The notes under the pieces: model-generated
The model's database searches: none
What the model saw: the letters and a program-made list of their open reading frames with translations, nothing else
Told to the model about the DNA's origin: nothing
Translations under genes and position numbers: made by a program
Part shown: in pieces, positions 1 through 5,664 of the stretch
Numbering within the stretch: position 1 is the first letter of the stretch
How the letters are laid out: each line of letters starts with the position of its first letter
Assembly (NCBI GenBank): GCA_035604635.1
Contig: DATNIC010000081.1
Location: forward strand, 1 to 6,593
DNA: 6,593 bases
Origin: DATNIC01 sp035604635
Lineage (GTDB): Bacteria; Vulcanimicrobiota; Vulcanimicrobiia; Vulcanimicrobiales; Vulcanimicrobiaceae
Direction of reading: 5' to 3'

Positions 1-864
1 CGCCGTAAAAGCATTGATCTTTGCGACGACCTGCGCCATCGTATCGGTCGGCAGGAACGTGACGAGCACGTTGGCAGCCGGGCCGTTGGGCGGCTGGCCG
101 TTGATCGAGATCGAATAGTTGCCGCTCGCGTCGGGCGTCAACGTAGTCGCAAGGGTCGCGGCCCCCAGCGTCGTCGCCGGCGAGATCACGGTGCCTTTTT
201 GGTTGACGGAGGTCGCGCTCTGATCGGTCACGGTCCCCTTCGCCAACGTGTCACGCAGGTTTTGGAGGACGCTGAACGCATCGGGCGAGCCGTCAGCCGC
301 CTGAAAATTAAAGGCCTGCTGCAGCGTGGTCGTGAGCGCAAAGCTCTGGCCGTTTTGAAACACCTGGTTCTGCGTTTCGAGGTTGCCGGTGAAGCCGACG
401 GAGCTCGTCGGCGAGCCCTGCGGCACGACGGGAGCTGAGGGCAGCGTACTGGTCCCGGCAAAAATGTACTGACCGGCGTAATTGGTATTGGCGACGCCGA
501 TCGCTTGCGTCAGGAGCTGATCGACTTGTCCGGATATCGCTTGGCGCTGGGAAACCGTCAACGTCTCCGTCGCTCCCTGCACCGCGAGCTGCCGCGCGCT
601 CTGAAGTGCGTTGGTGAGGTTCGCAAGCGCGCCGTCGGTCGAAGACAGCTTGTTGACAGCCTGGCCGATGTTCGTCGCCGCGTTGTTTTGGTCCGCGATC
701 GAAGTATGCAGCGAGAGATCCTGCGCGATCTGCGTCGGGTTGTCGGACGGCTCGTTCAGGGATTTTCCGGACGAGATGTCGTTGCCGAGCTGATTTTGCT
801 GGAACGTCAGGTTGTCGATAGCATTTGTTTGGTTGTCGAAAATCGTCGAAGTTGCGATGCGCAC
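1..864 (-). CDS. flgL: Flagellar hook-filament junction protein FlgL (HAP3), C-terminus missing
   Basis: FlgL is the second hook-associated protein. It is exported through the flagellar type III apparatus and forms the ring joining FlgK to the first flagellin subunits. The 288 codons seen open with MRIATSTIFDNQ and carry the flagellin-family N-terminal helix motif SSGKSLNEPSDNP (residues 31-43), where family members have SGK..N.PSDDP. The N-terminal domain ends near YAGQYIFAGT (129-138), a FlgL hallmark. Residues about 245-288 (YSISINGQ through VAKINAF) resemble a flagellin hook-IN motif, so the central part looks enlarged. The C-terminal helices lie beyond base 1; the complete protein is inferred to exceed the usual length of about 300 residues. 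The GTG start is chosen because an in-frame TGA lies three codons upstream (871-873) and a near-consensus ribosome binding site sits 6 nt away. flgK ends 16 nt upstream, so the two are probably co-transcribed. The family call is firm. Confidence 0.93.
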   Translation of the reverse strand, partial: MRIATSTIFDNQTNAIDNLTFQQNQLGNDISSGKSLNEPSDNPTQIAQDLSLHTSIADQNNAATNIGQAVNKLSSTDGALANLTNALQSARQLAVQGATETLTVSQRQAISGQVDQLLTQAIGVANTNYAGQYIFAGTSTLPSAPVVPQGSPTSSVGFTGNLETQNQVFQNGQSFALTTTLQQAFNFQAADGSPDAFSVLQNLRDTLAKGTVTDQSATSVNQKGTVISPATTLGAATLATTLTPDASGNYSISINGQPPNGPAANVLVTFLPTDTMAQVVAKINAFTA

Positions 865-870
865 TCTACC

Positions 871-880
871 TCACCCCCTT
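871..880 (-). promoter_or_regulatory. Strong Shine-Dalgarno site of flgL
   Basis: The minus strand reads AAGGGGGTGA directly after the flgK stop codon. It matches the full anti-Shine-Dalgarno complement AAGGAGGTGA at 9 of 10 positions and lies 6 nt before the GTG at 864. It fixes the flgL start and should offset the weaker GTG initiation codon. It is the best ribosome binding site I see in the window. Confidence 0.75.
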
Positions 881-3148
881 TCAGATGCTCTGGGCCATGG
901 TGATCAGCGTCTGGAGCATCTGCTCGATGATGCTCATGTTTTGCGCGGCCGCCTGATAGGCGTTCTGAAACTTAACGAGGTTCTGCGTCTCCTCGTCGAT
1001 GTTGATGCCATCGATGCTCTGCCGCGTCTGATTGATGCTGTTCGCGAGATTCGTCTGCGTCGTGGTCCCCGTAATCGCCGTTTGCGCGTCGAGGCCGATC
1101 TGCGTCACGAGGCCGCCGTACGACTGGCCGAGGGTCTGCGTCTGTGCGGTCGTGATCGAAAAGCCGGCGGCGTGCGGCTGCGAGAACACCGCGGTGATCG
1201 TGCCGGTGGCCCGATCGACTGCCGTAACGACGACGTTTTCCTGCGGCAGCGGCGGCGGCTGCAGATTGTTTGGATTGGGTTGCGCGTCGACCGTGAGCAC
1301 TTGGCCGACCTGCACCTGCGCGAACGCCAGCGGCTGAGCGGCGGGCGGCTGGATGACGACTTGCGTCCCGACCTGCGCCGCGGTGATGGCATTGAGGCTC
1401 GTCGTCTGCAGCGCGCCGACGCCGACGGGCGACGTAAAGATCGACTGCAGGGCGAGCGCATCACCGTTGTCGCCCGATCCGAACGCATTGACGCTGTTTT
1501 GCGCGACCGTCGAGATGGAACCGGCGTTCAGCGCGAGCAGGAGCGAGGGCGCGTTGGCGCCTGAAGCGAGCGCGGTTCCGACGGGCGACAGTTGCGTATA
1601 GTTCGCCGGGACCCCGCTGTAGGCGGGTAAAGGCGCGCCCGTATTGTTAAAGTAATCGGTGATCGTAAACGACGCGGTCGGCGGAAGCGATCCCTCGTTT
1701 GCGCGATGGAACAAGTCGATATTCGACGGATCGCGGCCGAAGACGATGCGCTGCGAGCTGACGTCGAAGCTCGCGGTGACGCCGAAATGTCCGGAATTGA
1801 AATTATTGATGAAGTCGTCGATCGTGTCGGCGTCCCCGCCGGCGGCCGTATTGTAGTAGAACGTCTGGACCGGCGGCACGCTGCTGATCGAGGGGGTGAT
1901 CCCGTCGACGCCGATCGTCAGATAACCCTGAATCCCGGCAGGTGAGATGGGCGGGTTGTTCAGAGTGACGTTCCCGTCGATCAAAGCCGAGGTGTCGATC
2001 GTGTTGTTCGCCGAGTTGGCCGCGCTGATGAGCGTCCCCGCGGCGGTCGTCGTCAAACCGGCTGGAATCTGCGAGGGATCGTTGATGCCGACCTTGATGT
2101 TTCCGGCGGCGATGTCCGTACCGGCGACGATCGGCTGGAAGAGCGCGGCGCCGGGATTTCCGTTTTGATCGTAACCGCTTTGCGTAACCCGGTCGACCTC
2201 GTTGCCCAGCGCTGCCGCAAAGGCGTTGAGGTTGTTCAGGTACGGGGTCAGCTTGTTGTTGTAAAGATCGACGTAGGCGCCGAGCTGTCCACTCGAACCA
2301 AGCGGTATCGCGGTCGGATTGACCGGGTTGGGATCGTTTACCGTCCCCACTTTGAGGACGGGATTCCCGCTCGAGTCTGTTCCGACGACCGGCGGCGCGA
2401 GGTGATAGGCGATCGTGTCGTTGACGAGGGCGAGGCCCTCGACCGTCACCAGCGTCGAGCCGTTTGCCTGGACCGATGTCTGCGTCGCTATGAGTTGCGA
2501 GAGCTGATCGATGAGGTAGTCGCGCTGGTCCTGGAAGGTATTCGGGTTGTCGCCGACTGCTTTCGAGGCTCGGATCTGGGCGTTGAGGGCGGCGATCTGA
2601 TCGAGGATGCCGTTGACTTTGGTGACCGTCGCGTCAGCTTGCTGAATGACCTGCGCCTGCTGCGTCTGGATCGCGGCCCCGGTCGAGTTGAGCGCGCTGA
2701 CGAGGACTTGCGCTTGCTGGATGACGTTCTGGCGCGTAGGACTGTCCGTCGGGTTCGCCGCCAACGACTGGATCGCGCTCTGGAACGCGCTGAGCGCGGA
2801 GTTGATTCCGTTGTTGGGTTCGCCGAGCGACGATTGCGTCGCGTTTAACTGATCCTGCTGCACCTGGTAGAAGTTCTGCGACGTGCTGGCGCCCCGGAAG
2901 AGCGTGTCGTAAGAATCCTGATGGATGCGGGTGATCGATTGGACCAGCGCACCTTCGCCGATCGTCCCAGGCCCGAAGTGCGTGATGAACGCTGGGCTCG
3001 CAACGACCGGCTGTGCCTGAATGAGGTTGACCACCTGCCGCGAAGCGCCCGGCGTATTGACGTTGGAGATATTGTCCGACGTCACGTTGGCCGCGACTTG
3101 CGCCGAGTCGAGCGCGTTCCCGACTAGGTTAAGCCCAAAGAAACTCAT
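881..3148 (-). CDS. flgK: Flagellar hook-associated protein FlgK (HAP1), enlarged
   Basis: FlgK forms the first junction layer on the distal end of the hook after export by the flagellar type III system, with FlgN as its chaperone. Residues 1-40 carry the rod/hook-type N-terminus, with NISNVNTPGASRQ at 26-38; most relatives have NTPGYSRQ. Residues about 90-320 form the helical D1 region, and residues 719-755 (DEETQNLVKFQNAYQAAAQN and onward) are the conserved C-terminal helix. At 755 residues it is much longer than the roughly 550 of enterobacterial FlgK. The extra length is central: a segment at about 408-474 resembles a hook-IN motif, and a proline-rich, beta-rich insertion at about 572-671 follows GDNGDALALQSIF. 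I see no cysteine. The ATG at 3148 has only a weak upstream site (AGGGA, about 8 nt away). It follows flgN by 19 nt and precedes flgL by 16 nt, a standard flgN-K-L arrangement. Confidence 0.95.
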   Translation of the reverse strand: MSFFGLNLVGNALDSAQVAANVTSDNISNVNTPGASRQVVNLIQAQPVVASPAFITHFGPGTIGEGALVQSITRIHQDSYDTLFRGASTSQNFYQVQQDQLNATQSSLGEPNNGINSALSAFQSAIQSLAANPTDSPTRQNVIQQAQVLVSALNSTGAAIQTQQAQVIQQADATVTKVNGILDQIAALNAQIRASKAVGDNPNTFQDQRDYLIDQLSQLIATQTSVQANGSTLVTVEGLALVNDTIAYHLAPPVVGTDSSGNPVLKVGTVNDPNPVNPTAIPLGSSGQLGAYVDLYNNKLTPYLNNLNAFAAALGNEVDRVTQSGYDQNGNPGAALFQPIVAGTDIAAGNIKVGINDPSQIPAGLTTTAAGTLISAANSANNTIDTSALIDGNVTLNNPPISPAGIQGYLTIGVDGITPSISSVPPVQTFYYNTAAGGDADTIDDFINNFNSGHFGVTASFDVSSQRIVFGRDPSNIDLFHRANEGSLPPTASFTITDYFNNTGAPLPAYSGVPANYTQLSPVGTALASGANAPSLLLALNAGSISTVAQNSVNAFGSGDNGDALALQSIFTSPVGVGALQTTSLNAITAAQVGTQVVIQPPAAQPLAFAQVQVGQVLTVDAQPNPNNLQPPPLPQENVVVTAVDRATGTITAVFSQPHAAGFSITTAQTQTLGQSYGGLVTQIGLDAQTAITGTTTQTNLANSINQTRQSIDGINIDEETQNLVKFQNAYQAAAQNMSIIEQMLQTLITMAQSI

Positions 3149-3167
3149 CGCTGCGTCCCTGTGTCCG

Positions 3168-3647
3168 TCATGCCCGGCTGCTCACGAGGACGCTGTTGTC
3201 CGGGGCTGCGAACCCGTGCCGCTTGTAGGTACGCGGCTGGTCCGATACTGCTCGTTGCAAGAGCATGACGACCTTCAGCAGCCGATCCATCCCTGCCAGG
3301 ATGAGTCGCTTGTTGTTCTTGGTCGTGATGCCCACGGAGATTGCGCGGTAGGTCAGTTCCGACAAATAGCCGCGAAGGCGCATGCGCACCGTTCGGGGCG
3401 CATACCCGATCACTCGGGAAAGCGGGATATCGCCGAAGCCGCGGCGCTGCATCGTTTGCCGCGCTTTGGCCGCCACTTGGTGCGCGCGACCGTCCTGCTC
3501 CAGTCGTGCGTTCGCCGATTCGATACGGCGCACGTCGTTCTGAACGAGCGCGTCGGTCAGCGCTAACGCCGACGCGTCGACGCGAGCCAGGAGCTCCGCT
3601 TCGTGGCGGAGCGCTTCCAGAAAAGCTTTCCACGAGTCGCTGCTCAT
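3168..3647 (-). CDS. flgN: FlgN-family export chaperone for FlgK and FlgL
   Basis: FlgN is a cytoplasmic chaperone that binds the C-terminal helices of FlgK and FlgL, prevents early assembly and delivers them to the export gate. The 159-residue product is predicted mostly helical. A long N-terminal helix (about 1-68) carries alternating charged and alanine/leucine residues, a basic stretch around RTVRMRLR (85-92) follows, and then a second helix with KNNKRLILAGMDRLLKVV (110-127). The C-terminal TYKRHGFAAPDNS (140-152) matches the Y-x-x-x-G ending common in FlgN. Overall similarity in this family is low, so the call rests on these traits together with position between flgM and flgK. The ATG at 3647 has GGGGTG about 5 nt upstream. 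The 142-nt gap before it is unusual for this compact operon and is highly structured. In Salmonella FlgN also affects flgM translation; whether that applies here is unknown. Confidence 0.85.
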   Translation of the reverse strand: MSSDSWKAFLEALRHEAELLARVDASALALTDALVQNDVRRIESANARLEQDGRAHQVAAKARQTMQRRGFGDIPLSRVIGYAPRTVRMRLRGYLSELTYRAISVGITTKNNKRLILAGMDRLLKVVMLLQRAVSDQPRTYKRHGFAAPDNSVLVSSRA

Positions 3648-3694
3648 AGCAGCACCCCGGTTTTAAAGGCGCTCCGAGCCGAGCTCTCCGCGCC

Positions 3695-3715
3695 CCCCAG
3701 CGCTTCGCGCCGGGG
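3695..3715 (-). repeat. Stable GC-rich hairpin upstream of flgN
   Basis: In the minus-strand transcript CCCC-G-GCGC, a GAA triloop, and GCGC-U-GGGG form a continuous nine-pair stem that includes one G-U wobble. On the plus strand the same position would be an A-C mismatch, so the structure is better in the sense in which the operon is read. GC(GAA)GC is a well-known very stable mini-hairpin core. No U-tract follows, so it is not an ordinary intrinsic terminator. It lies about 48 nt before the flgN start and could affect mRNA stability or ribosome access. Confidence 0.55.
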
Positions 3716-3722
3716 CCCCCAT

Positions 3723-3768
3723 GCCTCGGGCGCGCTCGCGATTATCGCAAAGCGCGATTCCCCGAGGC
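3723..3768 (-). repeat. 46-nt branched inverted repeat between flgM and flgN
   Basis: Read on the minus strand, the arms GCCTCGGG (3768-3761) and CCCGAGGC (3730-3723) pair perfectly over 8 bp. Inside them a GAAT bulge is followed by CGCGCT pairing with AGCGCG (6 bp). A small internal loop, then GCGA pairing with TCGC over a TAA triloop, completes the structure, for about 18 pairs in 46 nt. It starts 21 nt after the flgM stop codon. No run of U follows. The arrangement suits an mRNA-stabilising, processing or attenuating element that sets different levels of FlgM and of FlgN/FlgK/FlgL. That role is inferred; only the pairing is seen. Confidence 0.6.
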
Positions 3769-3787
3769 CGCGCCGGTCGCGATTATC
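3736..3787. repeat. 11-bp direct repeat in the flgM-flgN gap
   Basis: TCGCGATTATC occurs on the plus strand at 3736-3746 and again at 3777-3787, 41 bp apart, with a shorter copy CGCGATT at 3753-3759. One copy lies just downstream of the flgM stop codon and the other inside the hairpin. This could be a repeated protein-binding site, the trace of a small duplication, or chance in GC-rich sequence. Confidence 0.4.
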
Positions 3788-3789
3788 TC

Positions 3790-4092
3790 TTAGTTCGCGG
3801 CTGCGTCGGCGATCAGCCGGCCGAGAATTTTCTCGACGATCTGCTCGGTCGGGACGTAGTACCGGCCCTCCGCAATGCGACGGCGCAAATTGTCGACCAC
3901 CGCTTCGCGATAATAGGGTGCCGATGCGAACGATTCCCGCAAATCGGAGACATTGAGCGTTTCGCCGGATAGCTCGAGGACGTCGCTCGCCGGCGCAACC
4001 GTAGCACCGCCGGGAACGCGCGCTTTGCGTTTCACCGCGGACGTACGATACGCGGAGATGATCGACTCGATCTCCGCCCGGCTGATGATCAT
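3790..4092 (-). CDS. flgM: Anti-sigma-28 factor FlgM
   Basis: FlgM holds sigma-28 (FliA) inactive until the hook-basal body is complete. It is then exported through the channel and late genes such as flagellin are switched on. The 100-residue product has the family length. Its N-terminus MIISRAEIESIISAY resembles that of many FlgM proteins, and DVLELSGETL (37-46) matches the D-x-v-x-lS motif before the sigma-binding half. The C-terminal half holds YYREAVVDNLRRRIAEGRYY (60-79), followed by VPTEQIVEKILGRLIAD, the signature R..I..G.Y.v....IA..il pattern of sigma-28-binding helices. The ATG at 4092 has AAAGG about 10 nt upstream, and that site lies in the loop of a small hairpin. The 90-nt gap before the gene carries a sigma-28-like promoter candidate, which fits autoregulation of flgM in the late class. 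Confidence 0.9.
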   Translation of the reverse strand: MIISRAEIESIISAYRTSAVKRKARVPGGATVAPASDVLELSGETLNVSDLRESFASAPYYREAVVDNLRRRIAEGRYYVPTEQIVEKILGRLIADAAAN

Positions 4093-4097
4093 CCCCG

Positions 4098-4111
4098 CCA
4101 GACCTTTCTGG
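4098..4111 (-). promoter_or_regulatory. Hairpin presenting the flgM ribosome binding site
   Basis: In the minus-strand transcript CCAGA and TCTGG form a perfect 5-bp stem around an AAGG loop, and the loop is the likely Shine-Dalgarno sequence of flgM. The AAGGU here is also complementary to ACCUU at 4131-4127, which lies in the hairpin just upstream, so two alternative folds can be drawn. Translational control of flgM is possible, but the stems are short and the role is inferred. Confidence 0.4.
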
Positions 4112-4120
4112 GCTTGCTCC

Positions 4121-4134
4121 CCTACTAAGGTAGG
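4121..4134 (-). repeat. Inverted repeat over the predicted flgM transcription start
   Basis: CCTAC and GTAGG are perfect 5-bp arms around a 4-nt spacer (minus strand CTTA). If the sigma-28-like promoter at 4135-4162 is real, transcription would start near 4127, so this palindrome would span roughly -7 to +7. That is a usual place for an operator. In transcripts reading through from flgJ it would instead be a small hairpin. The short arms keep confidence low. Confidence 0.35.
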
Positions 4135-4162
4135 CTTCGGAAAGCGGGATTCGGGACTTTAG
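4133..4162 (-). promoter_or_regulatory. Candidate sigma-28 (FliA-type) promoter for flgM-flgN-flgK-flgL
   Basis: The minus strand carries CTAAAGT at 4162-4156 and TCCGAAGC at 4141-4134. The sigma-28 consensus is TAAAGTTT, 11 nt, GCCGATAA. The -35 part matches TAAAGT fully and the -10 part keeps the central CCGA but not TAA. The spacing between TAAA and CCGA is 17 nt where the consensus gives 16, so the match is good but imperfect. The location, 43 nt upstream of the flgM start in the largest gap but one in the operon, favours it. flgM has a sigma-28 promoter in Salmonella and other bacteria. Confidence 0.5.
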
Positions 4163-4182
4163 GGATGTTAAGAAGCGCCGCC

Positions 4183-4530
4183 TCACGGGATGAACCCCCG
4201 GTCGGCGTTCGCCTTGGATTCCTTGCCCGCGTTGGCAAGGACCGCGGCCCGCAGCTGCTGTTCCATCAATTTCGAGATCCCGACCGTCCCGCTCGAGGCG
4301 AGCTGCTGGGCCCGCTGCTGGTCGAGCATCTCCGTAAAAGTCTGCGTCGTCGGGGAAGCCTTCCCGAAGATGCCATCCTGGGGGACCGTCGCGCGCATCT
4401 CTTTTAAGAGCATGCCGAGAAAGACGCCCTCGAATTGCTGCGTCGCCTGATGCAGACGCGCCAGCGCCGCCGTTTGATCCGGCGTCAGCGGCGCGGCCTG
4501 CGTGGCTTGCGTCGAAACGATCGTGCTCAT
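4183..4530 (-). CDS. flgJ: Rod-binding protein FlgJ, short form without the peptidoglycan hydrolase domain
   Basis: The 115-residue product matches the N-terminal rod-binding half of FlgJ, which caps the growing rod in the periplasm. FEGVFLGMLLKEMRATVPQD (33-52) and GIFGKASPTTQTFTEMLDQQ (53-72) carry the family pattern FE..F...MLK.MR.T.P....F......F..MLDQ. GTVGISKLMEQQL (81-93) closes the domain. The muramidase half found in enterobacterial FlgJ (about 313 residues) is absent; the reading frame stops soon after the domain, and the following 90 nt hold no such gene. Single-domain FlgJ is common outside Beta- and Gammaproteobacteria, with a separate lytic enzyme expected elsewhere. The ATG at 4530 lies 2 nt after the flgI stop codon and no strong ribosome site is seen, so translational coupling to flgI is likely. 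Confidence 0.9.
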   Translation of the reverse strand: MSTIVSTQATQAAPLTPDQTAALARLHQATQQFEGVFLGMLLKEMRATVPQDGIFGKASPTTQTFTEMLDQQRAQQLASSGTVGISKLMEQQLRAAVLANAGKESKANADRGFIP

Positions 4531-4532
4531 CG

Positions 4533-5654
4533 TCAGATGATCTCGATCTGGGCTTGCAGCGAGCCCGCCTCATGCAGTGCCTGTACGATCGAGATGAGAT
4601 CGCGCGGCGACACTCCGATGGTGTTGAGGGCGCGGACGACCTGCGCTAAGGTCGCGGCGCCGGAGATGTAGATGAGCTTCTGGCCGGACTGGGTGGCCTG
4701 GATCCGCGTGTTGGTCGTGTTTCCACCCGGCGCGTTCGTGAACGGCCCCGGCGGCGTGAACTGGTTGGTCGTCGTGATCTGGATCGAGAGGTTGCCGTGG
4801 GCGACCGCGACCGGCGCCAGCTTGATGTCGCCGCCCATGACGACCGTCCCGGTCCGCTCGTTGACGACGACCTTCGCGATTGAACCCGCGTTGAGGGTTA
4901 GATCGCCGGCGTCGGCCATGAATCCGACGGGATTGCCGACGTACTTGGCGGGCAGCGTGACATGGACGGTCTGCGCATCGACCGCGTGGGCGCTGCCCGG
5001 GAAGCGCGCGTTCAACGCGTCGGCCAGTCGCGCCGAGGTATTGAAGTCCGGCTCGCCCAGCACATAGTTGAAATTGTTCGCGTCGCCGGTGAGGTTCGTA
5101 ACCATGTCGCGCGCGATGATGGCGCCGCCTGGGATCCGCCCCGCGTTCGTAAAGTTTTTCGAGACGCTGTTCTGGCCGCCGGCGCCGCCGGTCTCGATCG
5201 AGAAGCCGCCGACCGAGATCGGCCCTTGCGCCGTCGCGTAGACGAGATTGTTGGGGCCGCGCAGTTCCGTGAGGACCAGCGTCCCGCCCTGCAGCGTCGT
5301 CGCATCGCCCATCGAGGAGACGAGCACGTCGATGTTGTCGCCCGAGTGTGCAAAGGCCGGCAGAATCGCCGTCACGGTGACGGCGGCGACGTTGCGCGTC
5401 CGGACGGCCTGTTGGTTGACGCTGAGCCCAAAGGACTGCAGTATGTTCTGAATCGTCTGGCTCGTGAACAGCACCGTCGTGGAATCGCCGGTCCCGCCAA
5501 GGCCTGTAACGATCCCGTAGCCCACCAGCTGGTTGCCCGTCACGCCTTGCGGCTTGGCGATGTCCTTCACTCGAACGTCCTGTGCAAAGAGCGCCGACGG
5601 TGCGAGCGTTGACGCGATGAGTGCGAGGATGACGATGCTGATGAGTCTTTTCAC
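4533..5654 (-). CDS. flgI: Flagellar P-ring protein FlgI
   Basis: FlgI is exported by the Sec route and polymerises in the periplasm around the rod as the P-ring, a bushing in the peptidoglycan layer. The 373-residue length is typical. Residues 1-24 form a signal peptide (MKRL, hydrophobic core, SALFA before QDVRVKD). Family motifs follow in order: LVGYGIVTGLGGTGDS (43-58), RNVAAVTVTA (87-96), GDNIDVLVSSMGDATTLQGG (105-124), GRIPGGAIIARDM (172-184), VVVNERTGTVVMGGDI (262-277) and the C-terminal helix region LAQVVRALNTIGVSPRDLIS (336-355). I see no cysteine, so the intramolecular disulfide known from E. coli FlgI cannot form. The start is GTG at 5654, with AAAAAGG about 5 nt upstream. The gap to flgH is 10 nt and the gap to flgJ is 2 nt. 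Confidence 0.97.
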   Translation of the reverse strand: MKRLISIVILALIASTLAPSALFAQDVRVKDIAKPQGVTGNQLVGYGIVTGLGGTGDSTTVLFTSQTIQNILQSFGLSVNQQAVRTRNVAAVTVTAILPAFAHSGDNIDVLVSSMGDATTLQGGTLVLTELRGPNNLVYATAQGPISVGGFSIETGGAGGQNSVSKNFTNAGRIPGGAIIARDMVTNLTGDANNFNYVLGEPDFNTSARLADALNARFPGSAHAVDAQTVHVTLPAKYVGNPVGFMADAGDLTLNAGSIAKVVVNERTGTVVMGGDIKLAPVAVAHGNLSIQITTTNQFTPPGPFTNAPGGNTTNTRIQATQSGQKLIYISGAATLAQVVRALNTIGVSPRDLISIVQALHEAGSLQAQIEII

Positions 5655-5664
5655 AGTTGCCTTT

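Noticed and set aside
812..1564. Open frame of 250 codons on the plus strand.
   Set aside because: It is antisense to the conserved C-terminal part of flgK. The product is very rich in arginine and leucine with no recognisable motif, as expected from the reverse of GC-rich codons.
2165..2848. Open frame of 227 codons on the plus strand.
   Set aside because: It lies wholly opposite flgK, is extremely rich in arginine, aspartate and valine, and has no family features.
3145..3633. Minus-strand open frame of 162 codons overlapping flgN in another frame.
   Set aside because: The composition is dominated by arginine, alanine and glycine. The overlapping 159-codon frame has FlgN traits and a better placed ribosome site.
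3723..3768. Reading the flgM-flgN inverted repeat as an intrinsic terminator.
   Set aside because: No run of U follows on the minus strand. The next bases are GC-rich, and flgN-flgK-flgL downstream have no clear promoter of their own, so termination here would silence them.
3644..4573. Minus-strand open frame of 309 codons.
   Set aside because: It runs across flgJ, the intergenic gap and flgM in another frame. The product is arginine- and glycine-rich and featureless, while flgJ and flgM show clear family motifs in their own frames.
4962..5612. Plus-strand open frame of 216 codons opposite flgI.
   Set aside because: It is a shadow of flgI, which is conserved along its full length. The composition is arginine-rich with no domain.
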